From NCBI RefSeq assembly GCF_003001815.1, contig NZ_PVMZ01000008.1, positions 62,001-126,000 on the forward strand: a stretch of DNA of 64,000 nucleotides, in the 5' to 3' direction. Both the position numbers and the translations under genes were made by a program. The notes under the pieces were generated by a model that saw only the letters and a program-made list of their open reading frames with translations, had not been told where the DNA came from and did no database searches. The DNA comes from Actinoplanes italicus (GTDB lineage: Bacteria; Actinomycetota; Actinomycetes; Mycobacteriales; Micromonosporaceae). Of the stretch, positions 43,952 through 52,830 are shown piece after piece. Every line of letters starts with the position of its first letter. The stretch's first letter is position 1.

Positions 43952-46900
43952 TCATCCGGGCACGTCAGACGCGTAGGCGACAGTTTCCTCGACGACCGTC
44001 ACGGAAAGGGTTTCCCGCAGCTCAGCGGCGACCCCTCGCTCGCTGGCCTGCTCGGTCGCGTGTGCCAGCCGGACGGCCTCCTCGGCGGCGGCCCGGGCTT
44101 CGTCGCACCGGTCGGCGGCCGCCAGCACCCGGGCGCGGACCATGGCGGCGATCACCGAGCTGCGCACGTCCTCGGCCGGCGCGGCGGTCGCCCGCTCGAT
44201 CCAGGTGAGTGCCGTGTCGACCCGGCCGTCGGCGAGCAGAGCGGAGGCGTACGACGCCAGCGCGTGCCGCCGCGAGAAGAGCAGGGAGGGCGTGGACGTG
44301 TCACTGGCGATCGGCGCGAGCAGCCCGATCGCGGTCGCCGCGTCACCGGCCCGGTTGCGCGCCTCGGCCAGCAGCACCCGTGGACCCACCTGCGCGGGCG
44401 CCAGCGGGTTGTGCGGCTCGACCGCGGTCATCACCCGTCGCGCGTCCGCCTCGGCCGCCTCCAGATCGCCACTCTGCAGGGCGACGAACCCTCGCAACGT
44501 CCCGGCCATCCCGAGCAGCAGCGGGTGGCCGGTCCTGTCGGCATAGCCGAGTGCGTCGGTGAGCAGATCGTACGCGTGCTCCGGCTCGTTCAGCCCGCGG
44601 GCGATCGCGCCCCGCACCACCAGCGCCAGCCCACAGCCCCAGTCGTCGTTGACGTCGAGGAACTCCCTGTACGCCCGGCGCGCCTGACCGTCGGCCGCGC
44701 GGAGATCGCCGAGTTCCGCAGCCGCGTACGCCTCGACGACCCGCAACGTGCCGACCGCCCAGCCCTCGCCGACCCGGTCACCGAACGGCAGGAACAGCCG
44801 GGCCAGCCGGCGCGCCTCCTGCAGCCGGCCGGCCAGCAGCCGGGCGAACGCCGTGGTGCCGCGCAGCCAGGCCCGCCCGACCGGGTCACCCAACTCGGCG
44901 AAGAGCCGCGCGGCCCGGCCCAGCACCGCGTCGGTGCCGGCGAAGTCGCCACGGGTGGTGGTCACCCAGGCCAGGCTCTGCAGGGCCCAGGCCTGCCCGT
45001 GGCGGTCACCGGCGGCCAGCGTGACCTGGTAGGCGGCGGCGAACCGGCTGCTCGCCTGGCTGAGCCGCCCGTTCAGGAAGTCGGCCATGCCGAGCCGGCG
45101 CATCGCGTTGGCCCGCTCCGGCAGCAGCTGCGCCTCGGTCGCCACGTCGAGCGCCTCCTGCCAGGAGGTCACCGCCCGCCCGGTGTCGCCGAGCGCCTCA
45201 TATGCCCGGCCCACCACGATCATCGCCTCGGCGCGGCACACCGGCTCCCCGGAGGCGGCCACCGAGATCTTCTCGCCGAGCGCCAGCGCCTCCTCGGCAC
45301 GGCCCAGCCGCAGCAGTGCCCGGGCCAGCACGAGCTGGTCCGGCAGCGGCAAACCGTCCTTGGACAGGGCGGTGGCGCGGTCCGCGTACTCGATGGCGGC
45401 TGCCGGTTCGATGTCGGCGAGGGCCTGGCGGGCCAGCCGGCCGAGCGCGGCGACACCGAGCGGGGCCACCTGGCGCGCCGGTGCGTCCGGCCGCAGCCGC
45501 ACCGCGTCGGCCAGCTCGACCGCGTGCTCGGCGTGCATGGCGATGAACGCGTCGCGCTCGCCGCCGACCAGGTTGAGCCGGACCGCGCCGTCGTGGCCGG
45601 GCTGCGCCACGCTCTCCGGTGCCGCCCAGGAGGCCAGGTAGGCATGCCGCTCGGCCAGGTCACCCTTGCCGATCCCGGCGTACGCCGCCTCCCGCATCAG
45701 CGGGGTGGAGAACTGGTAGCCCCCGGACCGCGACCGGTGCAGCATGCGGCGCTGCAGCAGCTCGTCGACGGCCCGTTCGAGTTCGACGGCGACCACCACA
45801 CCGGGCCGGGTGTCAGCGAGCGCACGACGCTCCTGAAGGGCCTCCAGAACGCCGCTGGGCACGGTCGTGCCGGCTACCGAGGCGTCCCGCAGCACCGACC
45901 GCGGATCCGGCGAGAGGGCGTCTATACGAGCGGCGAGGACCGCGGCCAGGTCACGGGAAAGCAGCCTGCTGCCCAGCGATCCGGCCGCCAGCTGCCAGCG
46001 GCCGGCCGCGTTGGCTCCGACCGCGGGAGTGAGCGCGCCGCGCTCCATCAGCAGGGTGACCATCTCGGCCAGGTAGAACGGGTTGCCCTGAGCGGTGGCG
46101 AGCAGCCGGTCGCTGTCGGCCGGTGGCAGCTTGCCGCCGTGCAGATAGGACGTGAGCAGGCGGGACGCGTCGGCGCCGCGCAGCGGAGGCAGGGCGTGCA
46201 CCTCGGCGTCGGCGAGCCGCGCCATCGCACCCGCGGACCGCACCAGCTCGGGCCGGGCCAGCAGCAGCGCCACGACCGGGCCGTCCAGCAGGTTGAGGGT
46301 GCGCCCGATCGCGTCGACCGTGGTGTCGGTGGCGTCGTGGAGGTCGTCCACGATCACCATCAGCGGTTCCTCGGCGGCCATCGCGTCGAGCAGTTTGGCC
46401 ACCGCGATCGAGATGGCCTCGGCGTCGGTCCGGCGCGCACTGGCCGGGCGGTCGGCGGGCGCGGTGGGCCCGACCTTGCGGTCCGGCGCCTCGCCGTACC
46501 CGAGCAGGACCAGCAGCCGATCGTTGTCGAGGGTGACGCCGAGCCGGCCGCCCAGCTTACGAAGCCGTTCGTCCACCACGGTGCGGGCCACCGAGGTCGC
46601 CACGTCCTTGGGCAGACCTGCCGCCTTGCGGACCAGGTCGGCCAGTGGCGCGTACCGGCGGCGTTCGCCGAAGGCCCGGCACCGCACCCGCAAAACCCGG
46701 GCGCCGTGCCCGGAGTACCCGGCGGCGAGGCGCTTGACCTCACCGGCGAACCGGGACTTGCCGATGCCCGCCTCCGCGGTCATCACCAGGATCTTGGGGG
46801 TACCGGTGTCGATCGCCTCGGCCAGCCGGCCGGAGACCCGGCCCAGCTCGGCCTCCCGGCCCACGAACGGCGCCTCGTCACCGAGGCCGGAGCGGGTGCC

Positions 46901-47554
46901 GGGGGCGTCGTGCAGACCGAGCAGCTCGTACGTCGGGACGGGCTCCCGCTTTCCCTTGAGCTTGAGCGGCCGCAACTGCCGCCAGGAGGCCACGTGCCGG
47001 GTACCGGCGCTGGTCCGCTCACCGGCGTAGACGCCGCCGATGGTGGCGGCGTCGGCGAGCCGGGCCGCGGTGTTCACCGTGTCGCCGATGACGGTGTATT
47101 CGATGCCGGCCTGCATGCCGGCGACCACCTCGCCGGTGTTGAGTCCGATCCGCAGCCCGAGCGGGGCCCCGCCACCTCGTTCGTCGTCGAGCACCCGGCG
47201 GACAGCACGCTGCATGCTCAGCGCGGCCCGGACGGCCCGCTCGGCGTCGTCCTCGTGCGCCACCGGGGCGCCGAAGACCGCCATGATCCCGTCACCGGTC
47301 AGCTTGTCGACGTGCCCGCCGAAGGTCTTCACGGCGCCGGCCAGCGAGGCCAGCACCCGGTCGGTCACCGCGCCGACCCGTTCCGGATCCAGGTCCTCGG
47401 AGAACGAGGTGAAGTCGGAGAGGTCGCCGAAGAGCACCGTGACGATGCGCCGCTCGGCGGCCGGGAGCACGGCCGCGGCCGGGAGCCCGGCACCGCAGTG
47501 GTGGCAGAAGCGGGCGCCGGGGACCGGGACGGTCCCGCAGACCGGGCAGGTCAC
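43952..47554 (-). CDS. Zinc ribbon/class III nucleotidyl cyclase/ATPase/TPR fusion
   Basis: A 1200-residue signalling protein. Order: a zinc ribbon (Cys3, 6, 17, 20); a class III cyclase domain (about 45-220) with FGDLSDFTSF and DKLTGDGIMAVFG giving two metal Asp and the substrate Lys, and VIGDTVNTAARL as transition-state site; an AAA/STAND-type ATPase with GREAEL and P-loop AEAGIGKS (Lys266) and Walker B VIVDDLHD; and a long TPR-like helical C-terminus. All cyclase residues are present, so cAMP production is likely. GTG 47554 overlaps the MBL hydrolase stop (GTGA). Such fusions are common in mycobacteria; the stimulus is unknown. Confidence 0.9.
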   Translation of the reverse strand: MTCPVCGTVPVPGARFCHHCGAGLPAAAVLPAAERRIVTVLFGDLSDFTSFSEDLDPERVGAVTDRVLASLAGAVKTFGGHVDKLTGDGIMAVFGAPVAHEDDAERAVRAALSMQRAVRRVLDDERGGGAPLGLRIGLNTGEVVAGMQAGIEYTVIGDTVNTAARLADAATIGGVYAGERTSAGTRHVASWRQLRPLKLKGKREPVPTYELLGLHDAPGTRSGLGDEAPFVGREAELGRVSGRLAEAIDTGTPKILVMTAEAGIGKSRFAGEVKRLAAGYSGHGARVLRVRCRAFGERRRYAPLADLVRKAAGLPKDVATSVARTVVDERLRKLGGRLGVTLDNDRLLVLLGYGEAPDRKVGPTAPADRPASARRTDAEAISIAVAKLLDAMAAEEPLMVIVDDLHDATDTTVDAIGRTLNLLDGPVVALLLARPELVRSAGAMARLADAEVHALPPLRGADASRLLTSYLHGGKLPPADSDRLLATAQGNPFYLAEMVTLLMERGALTPAVGANAAGRWQLAAGSLGSRLLSRDLAAVLAARIDALSPDPRSVLRDASVAGTTVPSGVLEALQERRALADTRPGVVVAVELERAVDELLQRRMLHRSRSGGYQFSTPLMREAAYAGIGKGDLAERHAYLASWAAPESVAQPGHDGAVRLNLVGGERDAFIAMHAEHAVELADAVRLRPDAPARQVAPLGVAALGRLARQALADIEPAAAIEYADRATALSKDGLPLPDQLVLARALLRLGRAEEALALGEKISVAASGEPVCRAEAMIVVGRAYEALGDTGRAVTSWQEALDVATEAQLLPERANAMRRLGMADFLNGRLSQASSRFAAAYQVTLAAGDRHGQAWALQSLAWVTTTRGDFAGTDAVLGRAARLFAELGDPVGRAWLRGTTAFARLLAGRLQEARRLARLFLPFGDRVGEGWAVGTLRVVEAYAAAELGDLRAADGQARRAYREFLDVNDDWGCGLALVVRGAIARGLNEPEHAYDLLTDALGYADRTGHPLLLGMAGTLRGFVALQSGDLEAAEADARRVMTAVEPHNPLAPAQVGPRVLLAEARNRAGDAATAIGLLAPIASDTSTPSLLFSRRHALASYASALLADGRVDTALTWIERATAAPAEDVRSSVIAAMVRARVLAAADRCDEARAAAEEAVRLAHATEQASERGVAAELRETLSVTVVEETVAYASDVPG

Positions 47555-48348
47555 GGCGCGTCCTGCTGTCGGCGCAGATATTCCAGCTGGGCATCCGCGG
47601 ACCACTCGGCGGCGAACCGCAGCGCCGGATCGAGGTCCGGATAGACCAGGTCGACCACGGCCGCGGGGGTGTCCGCGCCGGCCGCCATGGCTGCCGTCAC
47701 CTGCGCCAGCCGCTCCCGGCGGTGATCCAGGTAGAAGAGCGCCCGCTCGGCCGTATCGGCCCGGACCGGGCCATGACCCGGCAGCATCAGGACCGCCGGG
47801 TACGCGCTGAGCAGCTCGAGACTGCGGAGGTAGGCCCCGAGGTCGCCGTCGGGACGGGCGACCACGGTGGTCCCGCGCCCCAGGATGGTGTCACCGGTGA
47901 ACATCGCACGGTCGTCCCCACACTCGACGAGAAACGACACCGAATCGCTGGTGTGCCCCGGAGTGTCGAGCACGCGTATTTCGAGCCCGTTCCCATCCAG
48001 GGGCTCGCGTGGGTCCAACGGCTCACCACCCACGCAGTGTGCCGGTGAACCCGCCCGAACGGGAGTGCCGCCGAGCAGCTCGGAGAGCCGGGCGGCGCCC
48101 TCGACGTGGTCGTGATGACCGTGTGTGACCAAGATGCGCCCGATCGACCCGTGCTCGGCGATCCGCCGCAGGTGGCCCTCGTCGAGCGGGCCGGGGTCGA
48201 TCACCGTCGCGTCTCCGCCGCCGGGCGCCCGCAGGATCCACGTGTTGGTGCCGTCCAGCGTCATCGGCCCCGGGTTGGGTGCCCGCAGCAACGTCACCCA
48301 ACCCGGTAGCCGGTCGACCTCGGCCGACTCGGGCTCAGCACCCCGCAT
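47551..48348 (-). CDS. Metallo-beta-lactamase-fold hydrolase (Rv3677c-like)
   Basis: A 265-residue cytoplasmic protein with the binuclear zinc motif THGHHDHVEGA (HxHxDH), further ligands in LDTPGHTSDS and GHGP, and MFTGDTILGRG. It belongs to the LACTB2/hydrolase type rather than true beta-lactamases. ATG 48348 is chosen since MRGAEPESAE has the natural start; upstream frame is open. It is followed by the cyclase gene with a four-base overlap. In M. tuberculosis the equivalent lies next to crp; here 8 kb of other genes intervene. Confidence 0.9.
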   Translation of the reverse strand: MRGAEPESAEVDRLPGWVTLLRAPNPGPMTLDGTNTWILRAPGGGDATVIDPGPLDEGHLRRIAEHGSIGRILVTHGHHDHVEGAARLSELLGGTPVRAGSPAHCVGGEPLDPREPLDGNGLEIRVLDTPGHTSDSVSFLVECGDDRAMFTGDTILGRGTTVVARPDGDLGAYLRSLELLSAYPAVLMLPGHGPVRADTAERALFYLDHRRERLAQVTAAMAAGADTPAAVVDLVYPDLDPALRFAAEWSADAQLEYLRRQQDAP

Positions 48349-48443
48349 GACCCGAATCGTACGTCGGCCCGGCGACCGTGACCGAGACACGATGTCCGAT
48401 CCGGTCACCATCGGTGAGCAAATGCTGCCGAATCACCGCAAGA

Positions 48444-48935
48444 TCACGCCACTTCGGCGATGACCTCGACCTCGACCGGGGAGCCCAGGGGCAGCTCGGA
48501 GACGCCGACGGCGCTGCGGGCATGCCGGCCCTGCTCGCCGAGGACCGCGGCGAATAGGTCCGAGGCCCCGTTGATCACCGCGGGCTGGCCGGTGAAGCCG
48601 GGCGCCGAGGCGACGAAGCCGACCACCTTGACGATCTTGACGATCCGGCCCAGGCCCACCAGGGCGTCGATCGCGGCGAGGGCGTTGACGGCGCAGAGCC
48701 GCGCCAGCCCGGCCGCCTCCTCGGGGCTCACCTCGGCGCCGACCTTGCCGGTCTGCGGCAGCTTGCCGTCGACGAACGGCAGCTGGCCCGAGGTGTAGAC
48801 GTAGTTGCCGGACTGCACGGCGGGCACGTACGACCCGACCGGCGGCACCACCGCCGGCAGGGTCAGACCCAGCTCGGTGAGCTTCGCGTAGGCGTCGACC
48901 GCGCCGTCCCCAGCGACCGGGGCGGGCGTGGTCAC
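48444..48935 (-). CDS. RidA/YjgF-family protein (Rv3678c-like)
   Basis: A 163-residue protein of the Rid family, whose founding member hydrolyses reactive enamine/imine intermediates. The core runs YVYTSGQLPF, NALAAIDALVGL, VKVVGFVASAPGF and ends with SPVEVEVIAEVA. The typical RidA Arg is not evident near the usual position, so it may be a non-RidA subgroup. The GTG at 48935 overlaps the DUF4177-like stop (GTGA). Ninety-five bases separate it from the MBL gene on the same strand. Confidence 0.88.
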   Translation of the reverse strand: MTTPAPVAGDGAVDAYAKLTELGLTLPAVVPPVGSYVPAVQSGNYVYTSGQLPFVDGKLPQTGKVGAEVSPEEAAGLARLCAVNALAAIDALVGLGRIVKIVKVVGFVASAPGFTGQPAVINGASDLFAAVLGEQGRHARSAVGVSELPLGSPVEVEVIAEVA

Positions 48936-49084
48936 TTGGGCCGCTTCATGTACGCGACCAGCTGCTCCGGGTTCGGTCCGGGGACCACCTGGACGAGCTC
49001 CCAGCCGTCCTCGCCCCAGTTGTCGAGGATCTGCTTGGTCGCGTGGACCAGCAGGGGCACGGTCACGTACTCCCACTTCTGCAT
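48932..49084 (-). CDS. DUF4177-like small protein
   Basis: A 50-residue protein beginning MQKWEYVTVPLLVH and containing LDNWGEDGWELVQVV, the pattern of the small DUF4177 family. ATG 49084 is preceded by GAGGAGAG. A protein of this kind (Rv3678A) sits in the same place in M. tuberculosis, before the RidA gene. Its function is unknown. Confidence 0.88.
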   Translation of the reverse strand: MQKWEYVTVPLLVHATKQILDNWGEDGWELVQVVPGPNPEQLVAYMKRPK

Positions 49085-49218
49085 GGCTAGTGCTCTCCTC
49101 ACGTCGGATGTCGCGATCAGCTTAGGACGCGGGACGGACGGCCGTTGGCTAGGCTGACCGGGGAGTTGTGCACGCACAGCGCACATGCCATCACTGAATG
49201 CGATGAGCGGAGGATGAC

Positions 49219-50031
49219 ATGACGCAGCACGCACGGAACGAGCCCGGCGGGCACCCGGAGCCGCCGCCGACGCCCGAGCCGGAGCCGCCCACACCGATCC
49301 CGCCCGACGAGCCGATCCCGGTGCCGGAGCCGCCGCACGAGGCCGCGGCGTCGGACGCCACCTCGGAATTACCCGCGATCTCCGCCGAGGTGATGTCGCC
49401 CACGCCGGTGTGGCATCAGCCGCCGCCCACCGGTCCCTGGCACGCCCGGCACGAGAAACCCGGAGAGTGGCGACACCAACCCCCGGAACATCTGGCGTAC
49501 GAACATTCGCCGCCGGCCGAGATCCAGCCGCAGCCGGAGCCGATCTGGGTGGGCGAGCCGACCGGCCGCCCGCCCGCGGGCATCGACTCACGACAGCGCT
49601 CGGCGGTGTTCCTGTCGATGGCGACGGTGGCCACGATGGCGCTCTGCGGTGGTGGCGCCGTCTCGGCGTACTACCTGCTCAGGGACGCCGACAATCCCGG
49701 TTCACCCGATCCGACCACCGCGGTCAACCGCTTCCTGACCGCGGTCTACACGCAACAGGACGCGACGGCGGCCCGCGATCTGGTCTGCAGCAAATCGCGG
49801 GACGAGGCGAAACTCGCGAGCCGGGTGGAACAGATCAGCACGTACGCGGACGGCTATCAGGGCCCGGCCTTCCGCTGGGACGAGCCGGCCGTGGCCGACC
49901 GCGACGACGACCGGGCGCGGGTGGACGTACGCGTCGTCATGTCGACGGAGGACGAGCGGACCGCCTCGCAGGATCTCCGTTTCACCGTCGTCCGCAAGAC
50001 CGGCTGGCTGGTGTGTGAGGTCGCCGGCTGA
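49219..50031 (+). CDS. Pro-rich membrane-anchored protein, paralogue of the 8937-9512 protein
   Basis: A 270-residue protein. A ~125-residue Pro/Glu-rich cytoplasmic tail is followed by one membrane helix (FLSMATVATMALCGGGAVSAYYL) and an outer domain opening PTTAVNRFLTAVYTQQD with two Cys and ending TGWLVCEV. The outer domain pairs with that of the protein encoded at 8937-9512 in order and spacing of hydrophobic, Cys and Trp positions. ATG 49219 has GGAGGATGAC upstream. The function is unknown. It lies just before the two ArsA-type ATPase genes. Confidence 0.75.
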   Translation: MTQHARNEPGGHPEPPPTPEPEPPTPIPPDEPIPVPEPPHEAAASDATSELPAISAEVMSPTPVWHQPPPTGPWHARHEKPGEWRHQPPEHLAYEHSPPAEIQPQPEPIWVGEPTGRPPAGIDSRQRSAVFLSMATVATMALCGGGAVSAYYLLRDADNPGSPDPTTAVNRFLTAVYTQQDATAARDLVCSKSRDEAKLASRVEQISTYADGYQGPAFRWDEPAVADRDDDRARVDVRVVMSTEDERTASQDLRFTVVRKTGWLVCEVAG

Positions 50032-50054
50032 CAGGTCGCCGTAACGTGGATCCC

Positions 50055-51008
50055 ATGGGCGACGAACACCGCAACTGGCCGGAACGGTTGCACGTGGTGA
50101 CCGGCAAGGGCGGCACCGGAAAGAGCACCGTGGCCGCGGCCCTGGCACTGGGCCTGGCAGCGGGCGGCCGGCGCACGCTGCTCGTCGAGGTGGAGGGCCG
50201 GCAGGGCATCGCCCAGTTGTTCGGCCTGGAGCCACTCCCCTACGCGGAGCGCCGGGTGGCGACCACGACCGGCGGCGGTGAGGTCCGCGCACTGGCCGTG
50301 GACCCCGAGGAGGCCCTCCTCGAGTACCTGGACATGTTCTACAAGCTCGGCGCCGCCGGGCGGGCGCTGCGCAAGGTCGGCGCCATCGACTTCGCCACCA
50401 CGATCGCCCCCGGCCTGCGCGACGTGCTGCTCACCGGAAAGGTGAAGGAGTCGACCACCCGGACGCAGGACGGCCGCCGGGTCTACGACGCGGTGGTCCT
50501 CGACGCGCCGCCGACCGGGCGGGTCGGCCGATTCCTGAACGTGACCGAGGAGACCGCCCGCCTGGTCAAGGTGGGTCCGATCAAGACGCAGAGCGAGGGC
50601 GTGGCGTCCCTGCTGCGCTCACCGATGACCGCGGTGCACGTGGTGACGCTGCTGGAGGAGATGCCGGTCCAGGAGACGCTGGACGCCATCACCGAGCTCT
50701 CCGCGCTGCACATCCCGGTCGGGCGGATCGTGGTGAACGGAGCCCGGCCCCCGCTGCTGGCCGGTGGCCGGGTCACGAAGGCGGAGATCAAGCGCGGACT
50801 CGTCGCGGCCGGGTTGTCCTCGGCTTCGGCCACGGTCAATCAGCTGGCCACCGAGGCGCAGGCCCATCTGACCCGGCGGGAGCTGGAGGAGTCGCTGCGT
50901 CTGGAGCTGACCGAGCTCGGGCGCCCGATCGTCGAGCTGCCGCTGCTCCCGGACGGAGTCAGCCGCGATTCCCTGACCGAGCTCGCCGGGCTCCTGATGC
51001 GAGCCTGA
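50055..51008 (+). CDS. ArsA/GET3-type ATPase, first of a pair (Rv3679-like)
   Basis: A 317-residue P-loop ATPase with a deviant Walker A GKGGTGKST near the N-terminus and switch region VVLDAPPTGR. It is most like the M. tuberculosis Rv3679 subunit, which pairs with Rv3680; those are anion-transporter-type (ArsA/GET3-like) ATPases reported to matter for envelope or small-molecule tolerance. ATG 50055 is chosen over GTG 50046. The partner gene follows after 37 bases. No arsenic genes are near, so arsenite export is not implied. Confidence 0.9.
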   Translation: MGDEHRNWPERLHVVTGKGGTGKSTVAAALALGLAAGGRRTLLVEVEGRQGIAQLFGLEPLPYAERRVATTTGGGEVRALAVDPEEALLEYLDMFYKLGAAGRALRKVGAIDFATTIAPGLRDVLLTGKVKESTTRTQDGRRVYDAVVLDAPPTGRVGRFLNVTEETARLVKVGPIKTQSEGVASLLRSPMTAVHVVTLLEEMPVQETLDAITELSALHIPVGRIVVNGARPPLLAGGRVTKAEIKRGLVAAGLSSASATVNQLATEAQAHLTRRELEESLRLELTELGRPIVELPLLPDGVSRDSLTELAGLLMRA

Positions 51009-51045
51009 TCGAGCGGAATGTCCGATCAAGACGCACTACCCTGAA

Positions 51046-52185
51046 ATGGTGGCTGAATTGACGGCTCCACGGCTCGACGTCGACGGTCTGCTGGCCGACC
51101 CGGCCATCCGCATCGTGGTGTGCTGCGGAGCCGGCGGAGTCGGCAAGACCACCACGGCCGCGGCTCTCGGGCTGCGGGCCGCTGAGGTGCACGGCCGGCG
51201 CACGGTGGTGCTCACCATCGACCCGGCCCGCCGGCTCGCCCAGTCCATGGGCCTCACCGAGCTGGACAACACGCCTCGCCAGGTCAAGGGCATCGCCGAG
51301 GCGGGTGGCGGCGAGCTGCACGCCATGATGCTGGACATGAAACGCACCTTCGACGAGGTGGTGGAGCAGCACACCAACCCGAAACGTGCCGCCGAGATCT
51401 TCGCGAACCCGTTCTACCAGGCCATGAGCTCCACCTTCGCCGGCACTCAGGAGTACATGGCGATGGAGAAGCTGGGTCAGCTGCGGGCCGCTGACGAGTG
51501 GGACCTGATCGTGGTGGACACTCCGCCGTCGCGTTCGGCGCTCGACTTCCTGGACGCGCCGGCCCGGCTGTCCCGGTTCCTCGACGGCCGGATGCTGCGG
51601 CTGCTGCTGGCGCCCGCCCGGACCGGTGGTCGCAGCGTGTTCAGCCTGGTCACCGCATCGTTCGGGCTGTTCTCCAAGACCGTGCAGAAGGTTCTCGGCG
51701 CGCAGCTGCTGACCGACCTGTCCGGTTTTGTGGCCGCGCTGGATTCGATGTTCGGCGGATTCCGCCAGCGCGCCGACCAGACGTACCGGATCCTGCAGGA
51801 CCCGCAGACCGCGTTCCTGCTGGTCGCGGCCCCGGAGCGGGACGCGATCCGGGAAGCCGCATATTTCGCCGAGCGCCTGGTCGCCGAGCGGATGCCACTG
51901 GCCGGGCTGGTGCTCAACCGAATGCACCACACCGAACTGGCCGGGCTGGGTGCGGCCGAGAGCGAGGCGGCGGCCGATCGGCTCGACGAGGCCGGCGACC
52001 AGCAGACGGCCGCCGACGTGCTGCGCATCCACGCCGCACTGCTGCGCAAGGTCGAGCGCGAGGCCGCGGTCGCGGCCGGATTCACCGAGGCGTTCCCCGC
52101 GGTGCCGTCCGCGCGGATCACGGCACAGCCCGCCGACGTCCACGACGTCGACGGGCTGCGAACGATCGGAGCGCTGCTCGCCTGA
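51046..52185 (+). CDS. ArsA/GET3-type ATPase, second of a pair (Rv3680-like)
   Basis: A 379-residue P-loop ATPase with Walker A GAGGVGKTT, DPARRLAQSMGL (Switch/A-loop), and VVDTPPSRSALDFLDAP. It is the expected partner of the upstream protein, as Rv3679/Rv3680 form a complex in mycobacteria. The C-terminal third is helical. Start ATG 51046; no strong ribosome binding site. It is convergent with whiB across 35 bases. Confidence 0.92.
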   Translation: MVAELTAPRLDVDGLLADPAIRIVVCCGAGGVGKTTTAAALGLRAAEVHGRRTVVLTIDPARRLAQSMGLTELDNTPRQVKGIAEAGGGELHAMMLDMKRTFDEVVEQHTNPKRAAEIFANPFYQAMSSTFAGTQEYMAMEKLGQLRAADEWDLIVVDTPPSRSALDFLDAPARLSRFLDGRMLRLLLAPARTGGRSVFSLVTASFGLFSKTVQKVLGAQLLTDLSGFVAALDSMFGGFRQRADQTYRILQDPQTAFLLVAAPERDAIREAAYFAERLVAERMPLAGLVLNRMHHTELAGLGAAESEAAADRLDEAGDQQTAADVLRIHAALLRKVEREAAVAAGFTEAFPAVPSARITAQPADVHDVDGLRTIGALLA

Positions 52186-52220
52186 CCGGCGATTTCACCG
52201 ATCAGACGGACCTCGCCTGA

Positions 52221-52523
52221 TCAGCGGGTGGAGACGAGCACCTTGTCGGCGCCCTTCTCCCGCAGTGCGGCCTCGAACATCTTCCGCCAGCTCGCCACAT
52301 GCGGGTGCCGGCGGAGCAGGGCTCGCCGCTCCCGTTCCGTCATGCCTCCCCAGACGCCGAACTCGATGCGGTTGTCCAGGGCGTCGGCGAGGCACTCGTA
52401 GCGGACCGGGCAGCTGCGGCAAATCCTCTTCGCCACGTTCTGCTCGGCGCCCTGCACGAACAACGCGTCAGGGTCGCCACTCTGACACGCCGCCATGCTG
52501 GGCCAGTCGCTGATCATCCCCAC
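52221..52523 (-). CDS. whiB: WhiB-family iron-sulfur regulator (WhiB4-like position)
   Basis: A 100-residue redox regulator. Four Cys at 13, 35, 38 and 44 (C-x21-C-x2-C-x5-C) bind a 4Fe-4S cluster, followed by FGVWGGMTERERRALLR and a basic tail. Its position between the ArsA-type pair and the class A PBP matches whiB4 in M. tuberculosis (Rv3681c), so orthology to WhiB4 is likely. GTG 52523 has a GGGGGG run eight bases upstream; ATG 52517 is possible. Confidence 0.92.
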   Translation of the reverse strand: MGMISDWPSMAACQSGDPDALFVQGAEQNVAKRICRSCPVRYECLADALDNRIEFGVWGGMTERERRALLRRHPHVASWRKMFEAALREKGADKVLVSTR

Positions 52524-52830
52524 GGTAAACGTCCCCCCTTGCTGTCACCCCCTGACGCCGGCGGCCCCTGTTCCCCCATGCCCGACCGGCGTCCGTGTCT
52601 CGCCGCACCATCATGCTCTGTAGTTGGGTGATTACGCAACGTTGTCCCTCAAATACGTATAGGCCGGTAGTTCCGGGCATAGCGGCCGAGTGACGGTGAC
52701 CGAACGGGGGCATCTTTGGTGCAGATGTGGGAAATCGATCCGCCGGGACGGGTGACACGTCACACTCGATTCGGGCGAGAGGGGGATTCTCGGCGGGCGG
52801 TCGCGTGCGTTGTTCGCGTACCCTGCTCGC
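52524..52830. promoter_or_regulatory. Divergent regulatory gap between whiB and the PBP gene
   Basis: About 307 bases without a convincing gene separate divergently read whiB and the PBP gene. Promoters of both should lie here. It includes an AT-richer island around 52625-52665 (TTACGCAACGTTG, CAAATACGTATAGG) that stands out in this GC-rich window, but I cannot fix -35/-10 boxes. Confidence 0.4.

Noticed and set aside
44060..47644. Long plus-strand open frame opposite the cyclase gene
   Set aside because: The translation has shadow composition (Arg, Gln, Gly, Pro) and no motifs. The minus strand carries complete cyclase and ATPase signatures.
50055..52185. Arsenic resistance locus
   Set aside because: The two ArsA-type ATPases lack arsB, arsC or arsR neighbours and match the conserved Rv3679/Rv3680 position beside whiB4 and ponA2.
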